A DNA stretch of 59,893 bases. Origin: Nostoc flagelliforme FACHB-838 (lineage in GTDB: Bacteria; Cyanobacteriota; Cyanobacteriia; Cyanobacteriales; Nostocaceae). The stretch spans positions 1 through 59,893 of the forward strand of contig NZ_JACJSI010000041.1 of NCBI RefSeq assembly GCF_014698065.1, written 5' to 3'. This document shows positions 1-9,639 of this stretch, in pieces. The stretch's first letter is position 1. Every line of letters starts with the position of its first letter. Position numbers and translations under genes: made by a program. The notes under the pieces were generated by a model, which worked only from the letters and a program-made list of their open reading frames with translations, made no database searches and was not told where the DNA came from.

Positions 1-1
1 C

Positions 2-151
2 GAGCTTAGTGCATCAGGTCTAAGTTTAGGTAGTGCTACAGGTACTAACGGTGCTGGTTTTGCAACCGCCACCTTGCTTGGTACAGTCAATTTACCTAGT
101 GCTTCAACTGGAGTCATTGATTATGAAGGCTTTACGATTGTTAACGAATAA
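2..151 (+). CDS. C-terminal end of an unidentified protein (5' partial)
   Basis: An open frame enters from the left edge and ends at TAA 149-151, giving about 49 residues rich in Gly, Ser, Thr and Ala (LGSATGTNGAGFATATLLG) and closing with YEGFTIVNE. The low-complexity small-residue composition suits the end of a secreted or surface beta-rich protein, but no family was recognised. A strong hairpin lies about 60 bp downstream, which supports this being a real gene end. Function unknown. Confidence 0.5.
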   Translation, partial: ELSASGLSLGSATGTNGAGFATATLLGTVNLPSASTGVIDYEGFTIVNE

Positions 152-211
152 CAGCCGTTAGAATACCCTTTCAGTAGAACTTTTACGAAAGGTGCTTTGC
201 AAAAGCTAGAG

Positions 212-271
212 AAAGGATTAACTGAAGGATAAAAAAAGGTTCTATCTGTCTTGTCCTTCAATTAACCCTTT
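212..271 (+). terminator. Hairpin terminator after the left-edge gene
   Basis: An 18-bp stem with two mismatches: AAAGGATTAACTGAAGGA at 212-229 pairs with TCCTTCAATTAACCCTTT at 254-271, loop about 24 nt. The right arm is followed by a T-rich stretch (TTCTTAATTAATATT). It lies 60 bp after the TAA at 151 and is the likely transcript end. Confidence 0.55.
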
Positions 272-514
272 TCTTAATTAATATTACAAATCCTTGTATC
301 CAAACCCTTTAAGATATCGCTTTTTATCTAATTTACTAGTTAAAAATTTAATTTGAATTTCAGCTAAAAACACCTGCTACATTGTATATTTCTGAATTTT
401 AAGTTTTTCTTCTCTAACGGGTAACTGTATCCCTCACTTTTATTTTTTTAGCCGTAGACATCGCTAATCTCCTGAACCTGCTGACACTGCTACAGCAAGT
501 AATCATTCTTCCTG

Positions 515-619
515 ATACCAATTTTGTATGAAGTTGCATAGAATGAAAAGGCTAGAAAGTATGCTTGGCAATCATTCCAGCTTTCTGTAGTTTCATGCAG
601 CTTCACAATAATTTGGTAT
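515..619. repeat. MITE-like fold-back element
   Basis: A 105-bp segment bounded by ATACCAA and TTGGTAT whose arms are complementary for about 25 bp. ATACCAATTTTGTATGAAGTTGCAT on the left matches the reverse complement of ATGCAGCTTCACAATAATTTGGTAT on the right, with a few mismatches and small gaps. It has no coding capacity. Size and termini fit the non-autonomous dispersed repeats common in Nostoc-type genomes. The rest of the gene-free stretch 152-749 shows only the terminator above. Confidence 0.55.
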
Positions 620-749
620 GAGCTAGTTCTAGTTATCATTTTCAGGATTTAACATATTTCCGAATTGTCTGAACATTTTCATTTAAAGTATGAACTGCAT
701 CTATTGTCCTAATATTAGTTGTCGTTGGATTAGCATTGTGAGTAGTGCT

Positions 750-920
750 TCAGCAGTCGTAACGTAAAATCCCTCCTGTTGAACACGCAACTGTGATAGC
801 AGCATTGCCCCTAGTATCCAGTAAGCGAGAGAATACAGGGAGATGCAATATCCGTGTAATTTCTTCTGATAGGGTACTTTTGCCAGTGCCAGGAATACCA
901 GAAAATAGAATTAGTTTCAT
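750..920 (-). pseudogene. Truncated P-loop ATPase/kinase fragment
   Basis: The reverse strand from ATG 920 reads MKLILFSGIPGTGKSTLSEE, a clean N-terminal beta strand plus Walker A (GIPGTGKST) as in AAA_33-type ATP-binding proteins. The frame stops at TGA after only 56 residues, while proteins of this class usually run beyond 150 residues. No Walker B or lid region follows. A different frame continues for about 35 codons, so a deletion or frameshift probably killed the gene. Judged a remnant. Confidence 0.5.
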
Positions 921-1005
921 CTATTCATAGTTAACAGAATCATAGGCTGCTCTCAAGCTAGCAGGCAAAAAGCAGTAATCTAAAGAATTGCTACTCACGA
1001 AGATG

Positions 1006-1412
1006 CTAATAAATCTGGGTAATCTCGTTCCCATATTCCAACTCCACAACACTCAACAATTTCTCTTCCACAGCAGTAAGATAGGGACGATTCACCTTAC
1101 CCAACGACTGAAACAGACTTTTAACTGTCTCCTCCAGCGAATCTAAATATATTTGTGTAAGACGATTGCTCAAGGACTGCATCTGCTCACACTCCTGGGG
1201 CAGGTAGTTGAAGGACTTCAGGTGCTGTAACCCAACAGCGATTCGCCATCCCACATTCTCACGGTGCAACTAAAGTCATTCACTGCGCTGACAATTGCCC
1301 AACAGCCACCTTTGCCCCTAAGTTCTGGATTGTCCTTCGCAATGATTTGGCAGACTTCCCCGATTTGGTAGGTGTTTGGTACTACTTTCGTCCTTTCAAT
1401 TATGCGCTGCAC
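1006..1412 (-). pseudogene. Frameshifted small conserved cyanobacterial protein
   Basis: Two overlapping minus-strand frames make one protein. The upstream part (from about 1412) has YQIGEVCQIIAKDNPELRGK, then GGCWAIVSAVNDFSCTVRMWDGE. The downstream part (to 1006) continues VGLQHLKSFNYLPQECEQMQ and ends YLTAVEEKLLSVVELEYG. The natural join is between WDGE and VGLQHLKS at about 1240-1265, so a single indel breaks the gene. The style (KDNPELRG, conserved FSCTV, helical tail) resembles small proteins of unknown function seen in Nostocales genomes. No function is assigned. It lies in a decayed zone beside a broken insertion sequence. Confidence 0.5.
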
Positions 1413-1478
1413 TACATCTTATACCAATTTAAATTGGAGACAAGGCAGATGAGGTAAACTGAGAAACGTTGATTTTAG

Positions 1479-2339
1479 ATGTTTCTATCGATGGTTGGCG
1501 TGACATCAATTGAAGTAAAGGAAAGTTTGGATAATTTAGTAGAAAGGTTGGGTCAAGCCGAAACAGCAACAGCCAAAGAACGCTTGCAAGTGCTGTACTG
1601 GCTCAAACAGGAGAATCCACCGACGGTCAGTGCGATCGCCAAAGCACTGGGGAAACATCGCAACACGGTGCAAACCTGGTTATTGAAATACCGTAATGGT
1701 GGAGTGGATGAGATGCTGCTACCTCAAGCGCTCGCCAGGAGGAGTACGGGTAATTCCGCAATGGGCAGAAGGGGCGTTGGCAAAGCGATTAGAGGAGCCG
1801 CATCAAGGGTTTGAAAGCTACAAAGCAGTGCAGCAATGGTTGGCCCAGACTTTGGGAGTGGAAGCAGAATATCATACGGTGTATCAGATGACCCATAATC
1901 GACTCAAGGCCAAGCTGAAAGTTCCGCGACCGCAACACAAAAAGCAGAAGCCGCAACAGCGAGAGTCCTTTAAAAAAAACTTGCAGACGACCTGGAGTTG
2001 TTAAGTCAGTATGATCGGCAAGTTCGTCAACAACAACGCCCGATTCGCTACTTCGCTCAAGATGAGAGCCGTTTTGGACTTCACACGCTGCTCGGACGCT
2101 TGATTACTGCCTGTGGAGTCAAACCGATAGGACAATGGCAGTGGTTATTCAAAGCCTTTTGGCTCTATGGTGCGGTTGAACCTGCAACCGGAGAATCCTT
2201 CTTTTTAGAATTTTCTCATGTTGATACCCAGTGCTATCAACAGTTCTTGAATGAATTTTCTCAAGCATATCCAGATAGTCTCAACATTCCCGTGAAAAGT
2301 CCGATTTTTTGTAGGACTTCATTAACAGGCTTAACTTGA
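1479..2339 (+). mobile_element. Decayed IS630-type transposase
   Basis: Three consecutive frames form one broken transposase. Residues from 1479 give an N-terminal helix-turn-helix (PPTVSAIAKALGKHRNTVQTW). The middle part is in the next frame (SPGGVRVIPQWAEGALAKRL, then AEYHTVYQMTHNRLKAKLKV). The third part returns to the first frame with the first DDE region (RYFAQDESRFGLHTLLGR, then GVKPIGQWQW). Frameshifts lie near 1720 and in the A8 run at 1972-1979. The protein stops at 2339 after LNIPVKS, before the second Asp (DNxxFH) and the catalytic Glu (NPIE), so the C-terminal third is missing. The palindrome CCAATTTAAATTGG just upstream (1424-1437) may mark the left side. Confidence 0.75.
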
Positions 2340-2858
2340 CTAATAACGTGTAGAACTTTGCTGGTGAAGATAGGCTTGAAACGAAATAATGATCACATAC
2401 CATTTATACCTTTTAATGCCACATCCAAAGGCACAGAGACGAAAAGTTAACTTTTTATTCTCTTGTTGCCTTTTTCATATCATAAATTCATAGCTAAGTA
2501 AATTTGGCAAGATTCTATGTAACTCTGCGTTTAAAATCGCTACGATTTTACGCAAAGCTGTACTCAAAAATTTAATATCCCGCTTATACCAAGCTTTTTT
2601 GAGATTTCTCAGATGCAATTTAAATGGATATCAGTTTATCAGGACTAAGGCAAAAATCGCCAAAAAGCTTAATTTATCGAACAGCCCTTTTAGGTAACGC
2701 TCATAAGCATTGTGTTAACGACATCGGAACATCTGGCTCGCGATCGCTACTTAACATCTGTTGTCTAATAAAATTGCAAAAGAAATCTGGCTTCATTCCT
2801 GAGAACATCTTCGTTTGCAGCCAAGGCACAATTAGCAAAAGCTTAAGGAGACCAAATC
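2340..2858. other. Gene-free leader region before the tal-pgi gene
   Basis: About 520 bp between the IS remnant and the sugar-phosphate genes. An 84-codon frame at 2624-2878 is low quality and overlaps the next start. The stretch is AT-rich and presumably holds the promoter of the downstream gene, but no convincing -35/-10 pair could be fixed. A HIP1-like GCGATCGC lies at about 2740. Only the ribosome-binding site AAGGAGA just before 2859 is clear. Confidence 0.4.
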
Positions 2859-5735
2859 ATGACTGTTTCAGAAACTAGAACAAACCCTTTGCAAGCATTA
2901 CAAAATTATGGACAGTCCATTTGGCTAGACTATATCCGGCGTAGCCTGATTACTAGTGGCGAACTGCAACGCCTAATTGATGATGATGGAGTACGAGGGG
3001 TTACATCTAACCCAGTAATTTTTCAGAAAGCCATCACGGGTAGTACTGACTACGATCAGACCATCAAGATAATTGAGGATAGTGAAGATCGAAATGCTAT
3101 TTCGCTGTATGAACAGTTAGCAATTGAAGATATCCAAGCAGCAGCTGATATCCTGCAACCTATTTATCAACAAACCAACAGAGAAGATGGTTACGTCAGC
3201 CTGGAAGTCTCACCCTATTTAGCTCACGATACTCAGGGAACGATTTTAGAAGCGCATCGGCTTTGGCTGGCTGTAAAAAGGCCTAACCTGATGATTAAAG
3301 TTCCTGCTACACCTGCTGGTATCCCTGCCATGCAACAACTGATCAGCGATGGCATTAATGTCAATGTGACGCTACTGTTCGCCCAAGAAGTCTATGAGCA
3401 AGTTGCCAATGCCTACATCGCCGGGTTAGAGACACTTGCTGCTAGAGGTGGAGATGTCAGTCAAGTGAACAGTGTTGCCAGCTTCTTCATTAGCCGGATT
3501 GATACTGCCGTTGATAATCTGATTGCGACTCGACTCAAAATAACGAGCAATAAGGATGAGCGGCGATTACTTGAAGTGATGCTGGGGAGAATTGCGATCG
3601 CCAATGCCAAATTAACTTATCAGCGCTACCAAGAGATTTACCAGAGTGATCGCTGGCAAAAACTTGCAGGGTTGGGTGCTAAAGCCCAACGACTTCTATG
3701 GGCAAGCACAGCTACTAAAAATCCACAATACAGTGATGTTTTATATGTGGAAGAATTAATTGGTATAAACACTGTCAATACAATTCCTCCTACAACTTTG
3801 GCAGCTTTTGCCGACCACGGACAGCCTCGCTCTAGTTTGACCGAGAACCTTGACATTGCTTCTGAGATGATGCTGAAACTGGAAAGAGCAGGTATTTCCT
3901 TTAAAAGCGTCACAGATCAATTGCTGTTTGAAGGATTGGATTTATTTTCCGATGCCTTTGACCAATTGTTGGGTTCAGTAGAGAAAAAGCGAGAAATAGT
4001 TTTGGGAGCAAAACTAGATTCTTTATCATACAAACTATCAGAAGACCTTACTGCTAGCGTTCAAGCACACTTAGAAACCTGGCGAGTTCAGGGCAAAATT
4101 CGTAGACTGTGGTCGCATGATGCTTCGTTGTGGACAGGCGCAGATGAAAATCGCTGGTTGGGTTGGCTCGGTATTACTGAAGATCAGTTAGCGCAAATCG
4201 ATTACCTCAAACAGTTGGCACAAGAAGTTAAAGATTCGGGCTTTTCTCACGTTGTGTTGCTGGGTATGGGTGGATCGTCACTTTGTCCAGAGGTAATGAA
4301 GCTAACTTTTGGCAAAGTTGCAGGATACCCAGAATTATTGGTGCTAGATTCAACTGACCCTGCTCAGATTCAGACGCTTTTAAATCAAATTAACTTCACC
4401 AAAACCCTGTTCATTGTGTCTAGTAAGTCTGGTAGCACCTTAGAGCCAAATATCTTTAAGCAATATTTCTTTGATCGGGTGCAGCAAATTCTGGGGGCAG
4501 AATCAGCAGGAAACCATTTCATTGCGATTACAGACCCTGGTTCTCAGCTGCAACACATTGCAGAAGATGACAACTTCCGTCATATCTTCTTTGGTGTGCC
4601 TAGTATTGGTGGCCGCTATTCTGCCTTATCTAACTTTGGGATGGTGCCAGCTGCGGCAATGGGTGTAGATGTTGCCAAGCTGCTAGACTCGGCTGAAGAG
4701 ATGGTGCATTCCTGTGCTCCTTCAGTTCCAGCCAAGGATAATCCTGGTGTTGTTCTCGGCATCATTTTGGGGGCATTGGCAAACCAAGGACGAGATAAAG
4801 TAACGCTGATTACCTCGCCATTGATTGCAGATTTAGGTGGCTGGCTAGAGCAATTGCTGGCGGAGTCTACGGGTAAAGATAACTTGGGATTAATTCCAAT
4901 TGACCGCGAACCATTAGGAGATCCAAAAGTATACGGTAGCGATCGCTTGTTCGTGTATATTCGTCTAGAATCTGCTCCTGACCCAAATCAAGATGCTGCT
5001 GTAGCAGCACTAGAACAAGCAGGACAGCCAACCGTCCGTATTTCTGTTGCAAATCCATACCAGCTAGGACAAGAGTTTTTCCGTTGGGAAATTGCCACTG
5101 CGGTTGCTGGGTCAATTATCGGCATTAATGCCTTTAACCAACCTGATGTAGAAGCTAGCAAAATCGCTACTCGGCAATTGACAACTGAATATGAAATAAC
5201 TGGGGCATTACCACCGGAAACGCCAATTTTCACAGAAGCAGGGATTAAATTATTCACTGACCCCAAAAATGCTGTATTCCTGTCTGAAGTAGTGGGGCAT
5301 GACCAATCTCTAGTTAGTTATTTACGCGTCCATCTAAATCAACTCCAAGGTGGAGACTACTTTGCATTGCTAGCTTATATCGAAATGAACGAATCCCACC
5401 AAGCGCAACTGCAAGTTATCCGGCAATTAGTTCGAGACTCAAAGCAAGTTGCAACCTGTTTGGGCTTCGGGCCTCGCTTTTTACATTCCACAGGACAAGC
5501 ATACAAAGGTGGCCCAAACACTGGCGTTTTTCTGCAAATCACTTGTGATGATGCTGTTAATTTGCCTGTAACTGGTCAACGATACAGCTTTGGAGTTGTA
5601 AAAGCAGCGCAAGCAAGGGGTGATTTTCAAGTATTGTCAGACCGAAACCGTCGAGCTCTCAGATTACATTTTGGTAAAGATGTGCAAGCAAGTTTAGAGC
5701 TATTACAGACGGTTATTAAGCAAGTTTTGGTCTAA
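2859..5735 (+). CDS. tal-pgi: Bifunctional transaldolase / glucose-6-phosphate isomerase
   Basis: A 958-residue fusion. Residues 1 to about 365 are a TalB-type transaldolase: GVTSNPVIFQKAI near 48 and the Schiff-base lysine in NLMIKVPATPAG (K147). Residues from about 375 on are a phosphoglucose isomerase with LLGMGGSSLCPEV and the SSKSGSTLEPN phosphate-binding loop. Transaldolase exchanges C3 units between sedoheptulose-7-P and glyceraldehyde-3-P; the isomerase converts fructose-6-P to glucose-6-P. Together they recycle carbon to glucose-6-P for the oxidative pentose phosphate branch encoded next door. ATG 2859 has a good AAGGAGA site. The gene leads the run tal-pgi, gnd, zwf, with 30 bp to gnd. 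Cytosolic. Confidence 0.93.
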   Translation: MTVSETRTNPLQALQNYGQSIWLDYIRRSLITSGELQRLIDDDGVRGVTSNPVIFQKAITGSTDYDQTIKIIEDSEDRNAISLYEQLAIEDIQAAADILQPIYQQTNREDGYVSLEVSPYLAHDTQGTILEAHRLWLAVKRPNLMIKVPATPAGIPAMQQLISDGINVNVTLLFAQEVYEQVANAYIAGLETLAARGGDVSQVNSVASFFISRIDTAVDNLIATRLKITSNKDERRLLEVMLGRIAIANAKLTYQRYQEIYQSDRWQKLAGLGAKAQRLLWASTATKNPQYSDVLYVEELIGINTVNTIPPTTLAAFADHGQPRSSLTENLDIASEMMLKLERAGISFKSVTDQLLFEGLDLFSDAFDQLLGSVEKKREIVLGAKLDSLSYKLSEDLTASVQAHLETWRVQGKIRRLWSHDASLWTGADENRWLGWLGITEDQLAQIDYLKQLAQEVKDSGFSHVVLLGMGGSSLCPEVMKLTFGKVAGYPELLVLDSTDPAQIQTLLNQINFTKTLFIVSSKSGSTLEPNIFKQYFFDRVQQILGAESAGNHFIAITDPGSQLQHIAEDDNFRHIFFGVPSIGGRYSALSNFGMVPAAAMGVDVAKLLDSAEEMVHSCAPSVPAKDNPGVVLGIILGALANQGRDKVTLITSPLIADLGGWLEQLLAESTGKDNLGLIPIDREPLGDPKVYGSDRLFVYIRLESAPDPNQDAAVAALEQAGQPTVRISVANPYQLGQEFFRWEIATAVAGSIIGINAFNQPDVEASKIATRQLTTEYEITGALPPETPIFTEAGIKLFTDPKNAVFLSEVVGHDQSLVSYLRVHLNQLQGGDYFALLAYIEMNESHQAQLQVIRQLVRDSKQVATCLGFGPRFLHSTGQAYKGGPNTGVFLQITCDDAVNLPVTGQRYSFGVVKAAQARGDFQVLSDRNRRALRLHFGKDVQASLELLQTVIKQVLV

Positions 5736-5765
5736 AGGGCTTTCATTCTAAAGAGGAAAAAAATC

Positions 5766-6743
5766 ATGCAAATTGGTGTAATAGGTCTTGGGCGCATGGG
5801 CGCGAATATCGTTAGACGGTTAATGCACTATGGGCATGAGTGCGTAGTCTTCAACCGCACGCCCGACAAAGTTCGGCAGCTAGAAGGCGAAGGTGCCACA
5901 GCGGCAACCTCACTTAATGAATTTGTACATCTACTTACAAAGCCCAGAGTCGTTTGGGCGATGGTACCTGCTGGTGATGCAACTGAACAAACAGTTACTG
6001 ATTTAGCCCAACACCTGGAACCAAGTGACATAATTATCGATGGCGGCAATTCCTACTATAAAGATGATGTCCGTCGTGCCAAATTACTGAACGAAAAAGG
6101 TATTAACTATATTGATGTCGGCACAAGCGGCGGTGTATGGGGATTAGAGCGGGGTTACTGTCTGATGATTGGTGGCAAAGCAGAGGTTGTCAGTTGCCTC
6201 GACCCGATTTTTAAGTCCCTTGCTCCGGGAACAGGAGATATTCCCAAGACACCTGGAAGAGAAAATCTGAGAAGCACTGCTGAAATCGGTTACTTACACT
6301 GTGGTGCTTATGGAGCAGGACACTTCGTCAAAATGGTGCATAATGGCATTGAGTATGCGTTAATGCAAGCATACGCTGAGGGGTTTGACATTTTCCGCAA
6401 TGCCAACTCTCAAGAACTAGCTGAAGATTACCGTTATGACCTAAATGTGGCAGATATTTCCGAAGTCTGGCGGCGCGGTAGTGTAGTTGGGTCTTGGCTG
6501 TTAGACTTGACCGCAATGGCGCTCGCAGAGAATCCCACACTTTCTAATTACAGTGGGTATGTGCAGGACTCAGGTGAAGGGCGTTGGACAATTATGGCTG
6601 CGATCGAAGAAGCCGTCCCTACCGATGTACTATCGGCTGCCCTCTATACTCGTTTCCGCTCCCGACAGGAGCATACTTTTGCAGAGAAAATGCTGTCTGC
6701 CATGCGCTACAAGTTTGGCGGACACGTTGAGCAACACAGCTAA
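5766..6743 (+). CDS. gnd: 6-phosphogluconate dehydrogenase, decarboxylating, short type
   Basis: 325 residues, shorter than the usual 470-residue Gnd and matching the short (YqeC/GndA-like) class. The N-terminus has a Rossmann fold IGVIGLGRMGANIVRRL, with FNRT after the second strand. The substrate region includes DVGTSGGVWGLERGYC and the catalytic helix GAGHFVKMVHNGIEYALMQ. It oxidises 6-phosphogluconate to ribulose-5-P and CO2 with a reduced nicotinamide product. NRT recalls NADP-using enzymes, but the cofactor cannot be settled by eye. The start is supported by AGAGG upstream of ATG 5766. It sits between tal-pgi and zwf, probably in one transcript. Cytosolic. Confidence 0.9.
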   Translation: MQIGVIGLGRMGANIVRRLMHYGHECVVFNRTPDKVRQLEGEGATAATSLNEFVHLLTKPRVVWAMVPAGDATEQTVTDLAQHLEPSDIIIDGGNSYYKDDVRRAKLLNEKGINYIDVGTSGGVWGLERGYCLMIGGKAEVVSCLDPIFKSLAPGTGDIPKTPGRENLRSTAEIGYLHCGAYGAGHFVKMVHNGIEYALMQAYAEGFDIFRNANSQELAEDYRYDLNVADISEVWRRGSVVGSWLLDLTAMALAENPTLSNYSGYVQDSGEGRWTIMAAIEEAVPTDVLSAALYTRFRSRQEHTFAEKMLSAMRYKFGGHVEQHS

Positions 6744-6866
6744 AGGATTTCCAAAAATCTTTGTAATAAATGAATCGGCTGTACAGGCGTAGAGCTGTAC
6801 GCCCTCACCCATGTATCTGTATCAGCTATTTAGTGAAATCGTATAAGGGATATTACTTGTAAAATC

Positions 6867-8420
6867 ATGACTTTTGCAAAAGCAAATAACCTGACTAAAT
6901 TGCCAGACCGACCAGCAAATCCCTGTGTAATAGTTATTTTCGGTGCAGCTGGAGACTTAACTAAGCGCAAGCTTATTCCTGCTCTCTATAACTTGGCACG
7001 CAGTAACTTGCTGCCTAATGAGTTTGCCATTGTCGGTGTCATCCGTGCCCCCATGAGTAACGAAGATTTTCGGATTCAAATGAGTCGGGATATCGAAGAA
7101 TTCTCCACTAACGACATTGACCCCCAACTTTGGCAGTGGTTTGAGAAACGGCTGTATTATCTGGCAGGTGATTTCCAAGACACCCAAACTTACAGTCAGC
7201 TCAAAGAATTGCTCATGCAGGTTGATCGAGAATGTAGCACTCAAGGTAACTATCTTTACTATTTAGCAACTGCGCCTAATTTCTTTTGCGACATCATCTG
7301 GCAACTAGGCTCTGTTGGACTTACCCAAGAAGATGGTTCCTGGCGACGTGTGATTATTGAAAAACCTTTTGGACACGATTTAGAATCTGCTCGCGCCCTC
7401 AATAAAAATATCAGCACAATTCTCAAAGAAAGTCAAATATATCGGATTGACCACTACCTCGGTAAGGAGACGGTGCAGAATATTTTGGTCTTCCGCTTCG
7501 GCAACGGGCTATTTGAGCCGATTTGGAATCACCGCTATATTGATCATGTACAGATTACAGTTGGTGAGACTGTTGGAGTAGAACGCAGAGGCGGCTACTA
7601 TGAAGGAGCCGGGGCAATCCGCGATATGGTTCAAAATCATATATTCCAACTGCTGGCGATGATGGCAATGGAACCGCCTGTTTCTTTTGAAGCAGACGCA
7701 GTGCGAGATGAAAAGTCGAAACTACTCAAGGCAATTCAACCCCTAACTCCTCAAGATGTGCTAACTCATACCATTCGCGGGCAGTACGGCGAAGGGATAG
7801 TCAAAGGAGAGCATATACCTAATTACCGTTTGGAGCCTCGCGTTGCTCCTGACTCTGGGACAGAAACCTTTGCTGCCCTGAAACTGATGATTGATAACTG
7901 GCGTTGGGCAGATGTACCTTTTTATCTACGTACAGGGAAGTGTCTACCACAGCGAGTCACTGAAATTGCCATCCAATTCAAGCGAGTACCATCCTTGCTT
8001 TTTCATGAAACCTCCGTTGACCAACTAGTTCCCAACTTTCTGGTGATTCGTATCCAACCCAACGAGGGAATTAGTTTACAATTTGGAGCAAAAGTTCCTG
8101 GCCCGACAGTACGAATGGGGGCGGTGGATATGGACTTTGCTTACACTGACTACTTTAATAGTACGCCCAGCACGGGGTATGAAACCTTGCTTTACGACTG
8201 CATGATTGGTGACGCTACTTTGTTTCAGCGATCGGACAATGTTGAATTAGGCTGGAAAGTGGTCAGTCCAATTCTGGATGTATGGAAAGCTTTGCCACCA
8301 CGTGACTTTCCCAACTATGCCGCAGGTACTTGGGGTCCAAAAGATGCAGATGAGTTGTTGCAACGTGATGGTCGGCAATGGAGAACAAGTACCGATTTTA
8401 TTGCTCCAGTTAAGCATTGA
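6867..8420 (+). CDS. zwf: Glucose-6-phosphate 1-dehydrogenase
   Basis: 517 residues, normal for the family. The N-terminal nucleotide-binding loop is FGAAGDLTKRKLIPALYNL, the substrate motif EKPFGHD is followed by the catalytic RIDHYLGKETVQN, and the C-terminal half has DVPFYLRTGKCLPQR. The enzyme oxidises glucose-6-P to 6-phosphogluconolactone with NADP, the entry step of the oxidative pentose phosphate pathway. The best-known cyanobacterial zwf locus, in Nostoc, carries opcA, whose product activates the enzyme; no opcA follows here, so this is probably a second isoform. A 123-bp gap with a small hairpin separates it from gnd. The ribosome-binding site is weak. Confidence 0.93.
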   Translation: MTFAKANNLTKLPDRPANPCVIVIFGAAGDLTKRKLIPALYNLARSNLLPNEFAIVGVIRAPMSNEDFRIQMSRDIEEFSTNDIDPQLWQWFEKRLYYLAGDFQDTQTYSQLKELLMQVDRECSTQGNYLYYLATAPNFFCDIIWQLGSVGLTQEDGSWRRVIIEKPFGHDLESARALNKNISTILKESQIYRIDHYLGKETVQNILVFRFGNGLFEPIWNHRYIDHVQITVGETVGVERRGGYYEGAGAIRDMVQNHIFQLLAMMAMEPPVSFEADAVRDEKSKLLKAIQPLTPQDVLTHTIRGQYGEGIVKGEHIPNYRLEPRVAPDSGTETFAALKLMIDNWRWADVPFYLRTGKCLPQRVTEIAIQFKRVPSLLFHETSVDQLVPNFLVIRIQPNEGISLQFGAKVPGPTVRMGAVDMDFAYTDYFNSTPSTGYETLLYDCMIGDATLFQRSDNVELGWKVVSPILDVWKALPPRDFPNYAAGTWGPKDADELLQRDGRQWRTSTDFIAPVKH

Positions 8421-8459
8421 ATGAATGCGATCGCCCAAAGAATATAAGTGACAAAATTT

Positions 8460-9389
8460 ATGAATCAAACGATTCAGTTCAAACCATCTCAAATTTCTTT
8501 GTTGGTTGCCGATATAGACGGCACTTTGGTTAATCGTGAGAAGATATTGACAAATCGCACCTATACAGCAGTCCAAAATCTGAAGCAGGCTGGTATTATC
8601 TTCACCATTACTAGTGGTCGCCCACCCTTAGGCATGAAGATGATTGTGGATGCACTTAATTTGACTGCCCCGATGGCGGGCTTCAATGGAGCGGTATTCT
8701 TTAATTCTGACCTCTCCATTATTGATCAGAATGTACTGACTCAAGCGATCGCCAAGCAGGTCATTGAAATCATTATTGCTCACAGACTGGATGTTTGGGT
8801 CTATCAAGGCAAGGATTGGTTTGTACCAGAGCGCCACGGCTCTCACGTTGACCGTGAAGAAAAAACGGTCAAATTCTCACCAACGGTTGTATCCAACTTT
8901 GATGGACTGCTAAACAACGTTGCCAAAATCGTTGGTGTCAGCGATGACTTGGAAGCAGTGGCACGATGTGAGGTTGATATGCAACGAGAGTTCAGTGGAC
9001 AAATCTGCTGTCAGATAGGCGCAAGTTCCGGTAATGGGGAGCAAGTTTCTGCTGCCCGCTCCCAGCCCTACTATTTAGATGTCACCTACCCTCGCGCCAA
9101 CAAGGGGGCAGTGGTGCAACGTCTCGCTGAACTCCTGGCAATTCCGGCTCAAGAGATTGCCACCATTGGCGATATGCCTAACGATGTACCAATGTTTGAA
9201 CAAAGTGGTCTAAGTATTGCTATGGGCAACGCCAGTGTCCAAGTGCAGCATCAGGCCAAATATGTAACAACTTCCTATGAAGAGGAAGGATTTGCTAATG
9301 CAGTGGAACGATTCATTTTGGGTAACAACCGCTCAAAGTCAGTACTTGATGAAGACTCAAGGGAATCAACAGTAAGCGGTCAAATCTAA
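8460..9389 (+). CDS. HAD-superfamily (Cof-type, IIB) phosphatase
   Basis: About 309 residues. Motif I is LLVADIDGTLVNREK, motif II lies in TITSGRP, and the C-terminal GDMPNDVPMFEQSGLSIAMGNA is motif III/IV of Cof-type HAD-IIB hydrolases. The large cap between them is typical of IIB enzymes acting on sugar phosphates. The context suggests a phosphatase for an intermediate of the adjacent pathway, but the substrate is not known. I chose ATG 8460 over the in-frame GTG 8448; neither has a clear ribosome-binding site. The gene follows zwf by about 40 bp with a HIP1 site between. Confidence 0.82.
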   Translation: MNQTIQFKPSQISLLVADIDGTLVNREKILTNRTYTAVQNLKQAGIIFTITSGRPPLGMKMIVDALNLTAPMAGFNGAVFFNSDLSIIDQNVLTQAIAKQVIEIIIAHRLDVWVYQGKDWFVPERHGSHVDREEKTVKFSPTVVSNFDGLLNNVAKIVGVSDDLEAVARCEVDMQREFSGQICCQIGASSGNGEQVSAARSQPYYLDVTYPRANKGAVVQRLAELLAIPAQEIATIGDMPNDVPMFEQSGLSIAMGNASVQVQHQAKYVTTSYEEEGFANAVERFILGNNRSKSVLDEDSRESTVSGQI

Positions 9390-9402
9390 ACCAGCCCTTG
9401 AG

Positions 9403-9594
9403 ATGAAAAATTGTCCTTACTGCTCTCATCGAATGCTGCAACATATTTGCAATAAGAAGATGTATTGGTTCTGCCGCAGATGTTGGCAGAAAATGCCATT
9501 ACTGAATGTAGAAACCCATAATTTATTCTCAACTTCTCTTGTCAGCAGGTCATTACAGCAGTTTTCATCTATAGGAACCACATCCGTCGGGTAG
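9403..9594 (+). CDS. Small zinc-ribbon protein
   Basis: 63 residues beginning MKNCPYCSHRMLQHICNKK, then MYWFCRRCWQKMP. The two CxxC pairs about 20 residues apart form a zinc-ribbon knuckle, and the pattern CPYCS..MLxHI...YWFCRxCWQxMP recurs, to my recollection, in small unassigned Nostocales proteins. It starts 14 bp after the HAD gene and is probably co-transcribed. The C-terminal half is unstructured. Function unknown. Confidence 0.55.
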   Translation: MKNCPYCSHRMLQHICNKKMYWFCRRCWQKMPLLNVETHNLFSTSLVSRSLQQFSSIGTTSVG

Positions 9595-9639
9595 CTGTCA
9601 CTAGTGTCAACTTAAGCCCTGGTGAATAGAATTAGTGGC

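Noticed and set aside
2624..2878. 84-codon frame before tal-pgi
   Set aside because: Overlaps the well-supported start of tal-pgi in another frame, has no ribosome-binding site and an unlikely composition.
4867..5266. Minus-strand frames inside tal-pgi
   Set aside because: Antisense shadows of a clearly conserved gene.
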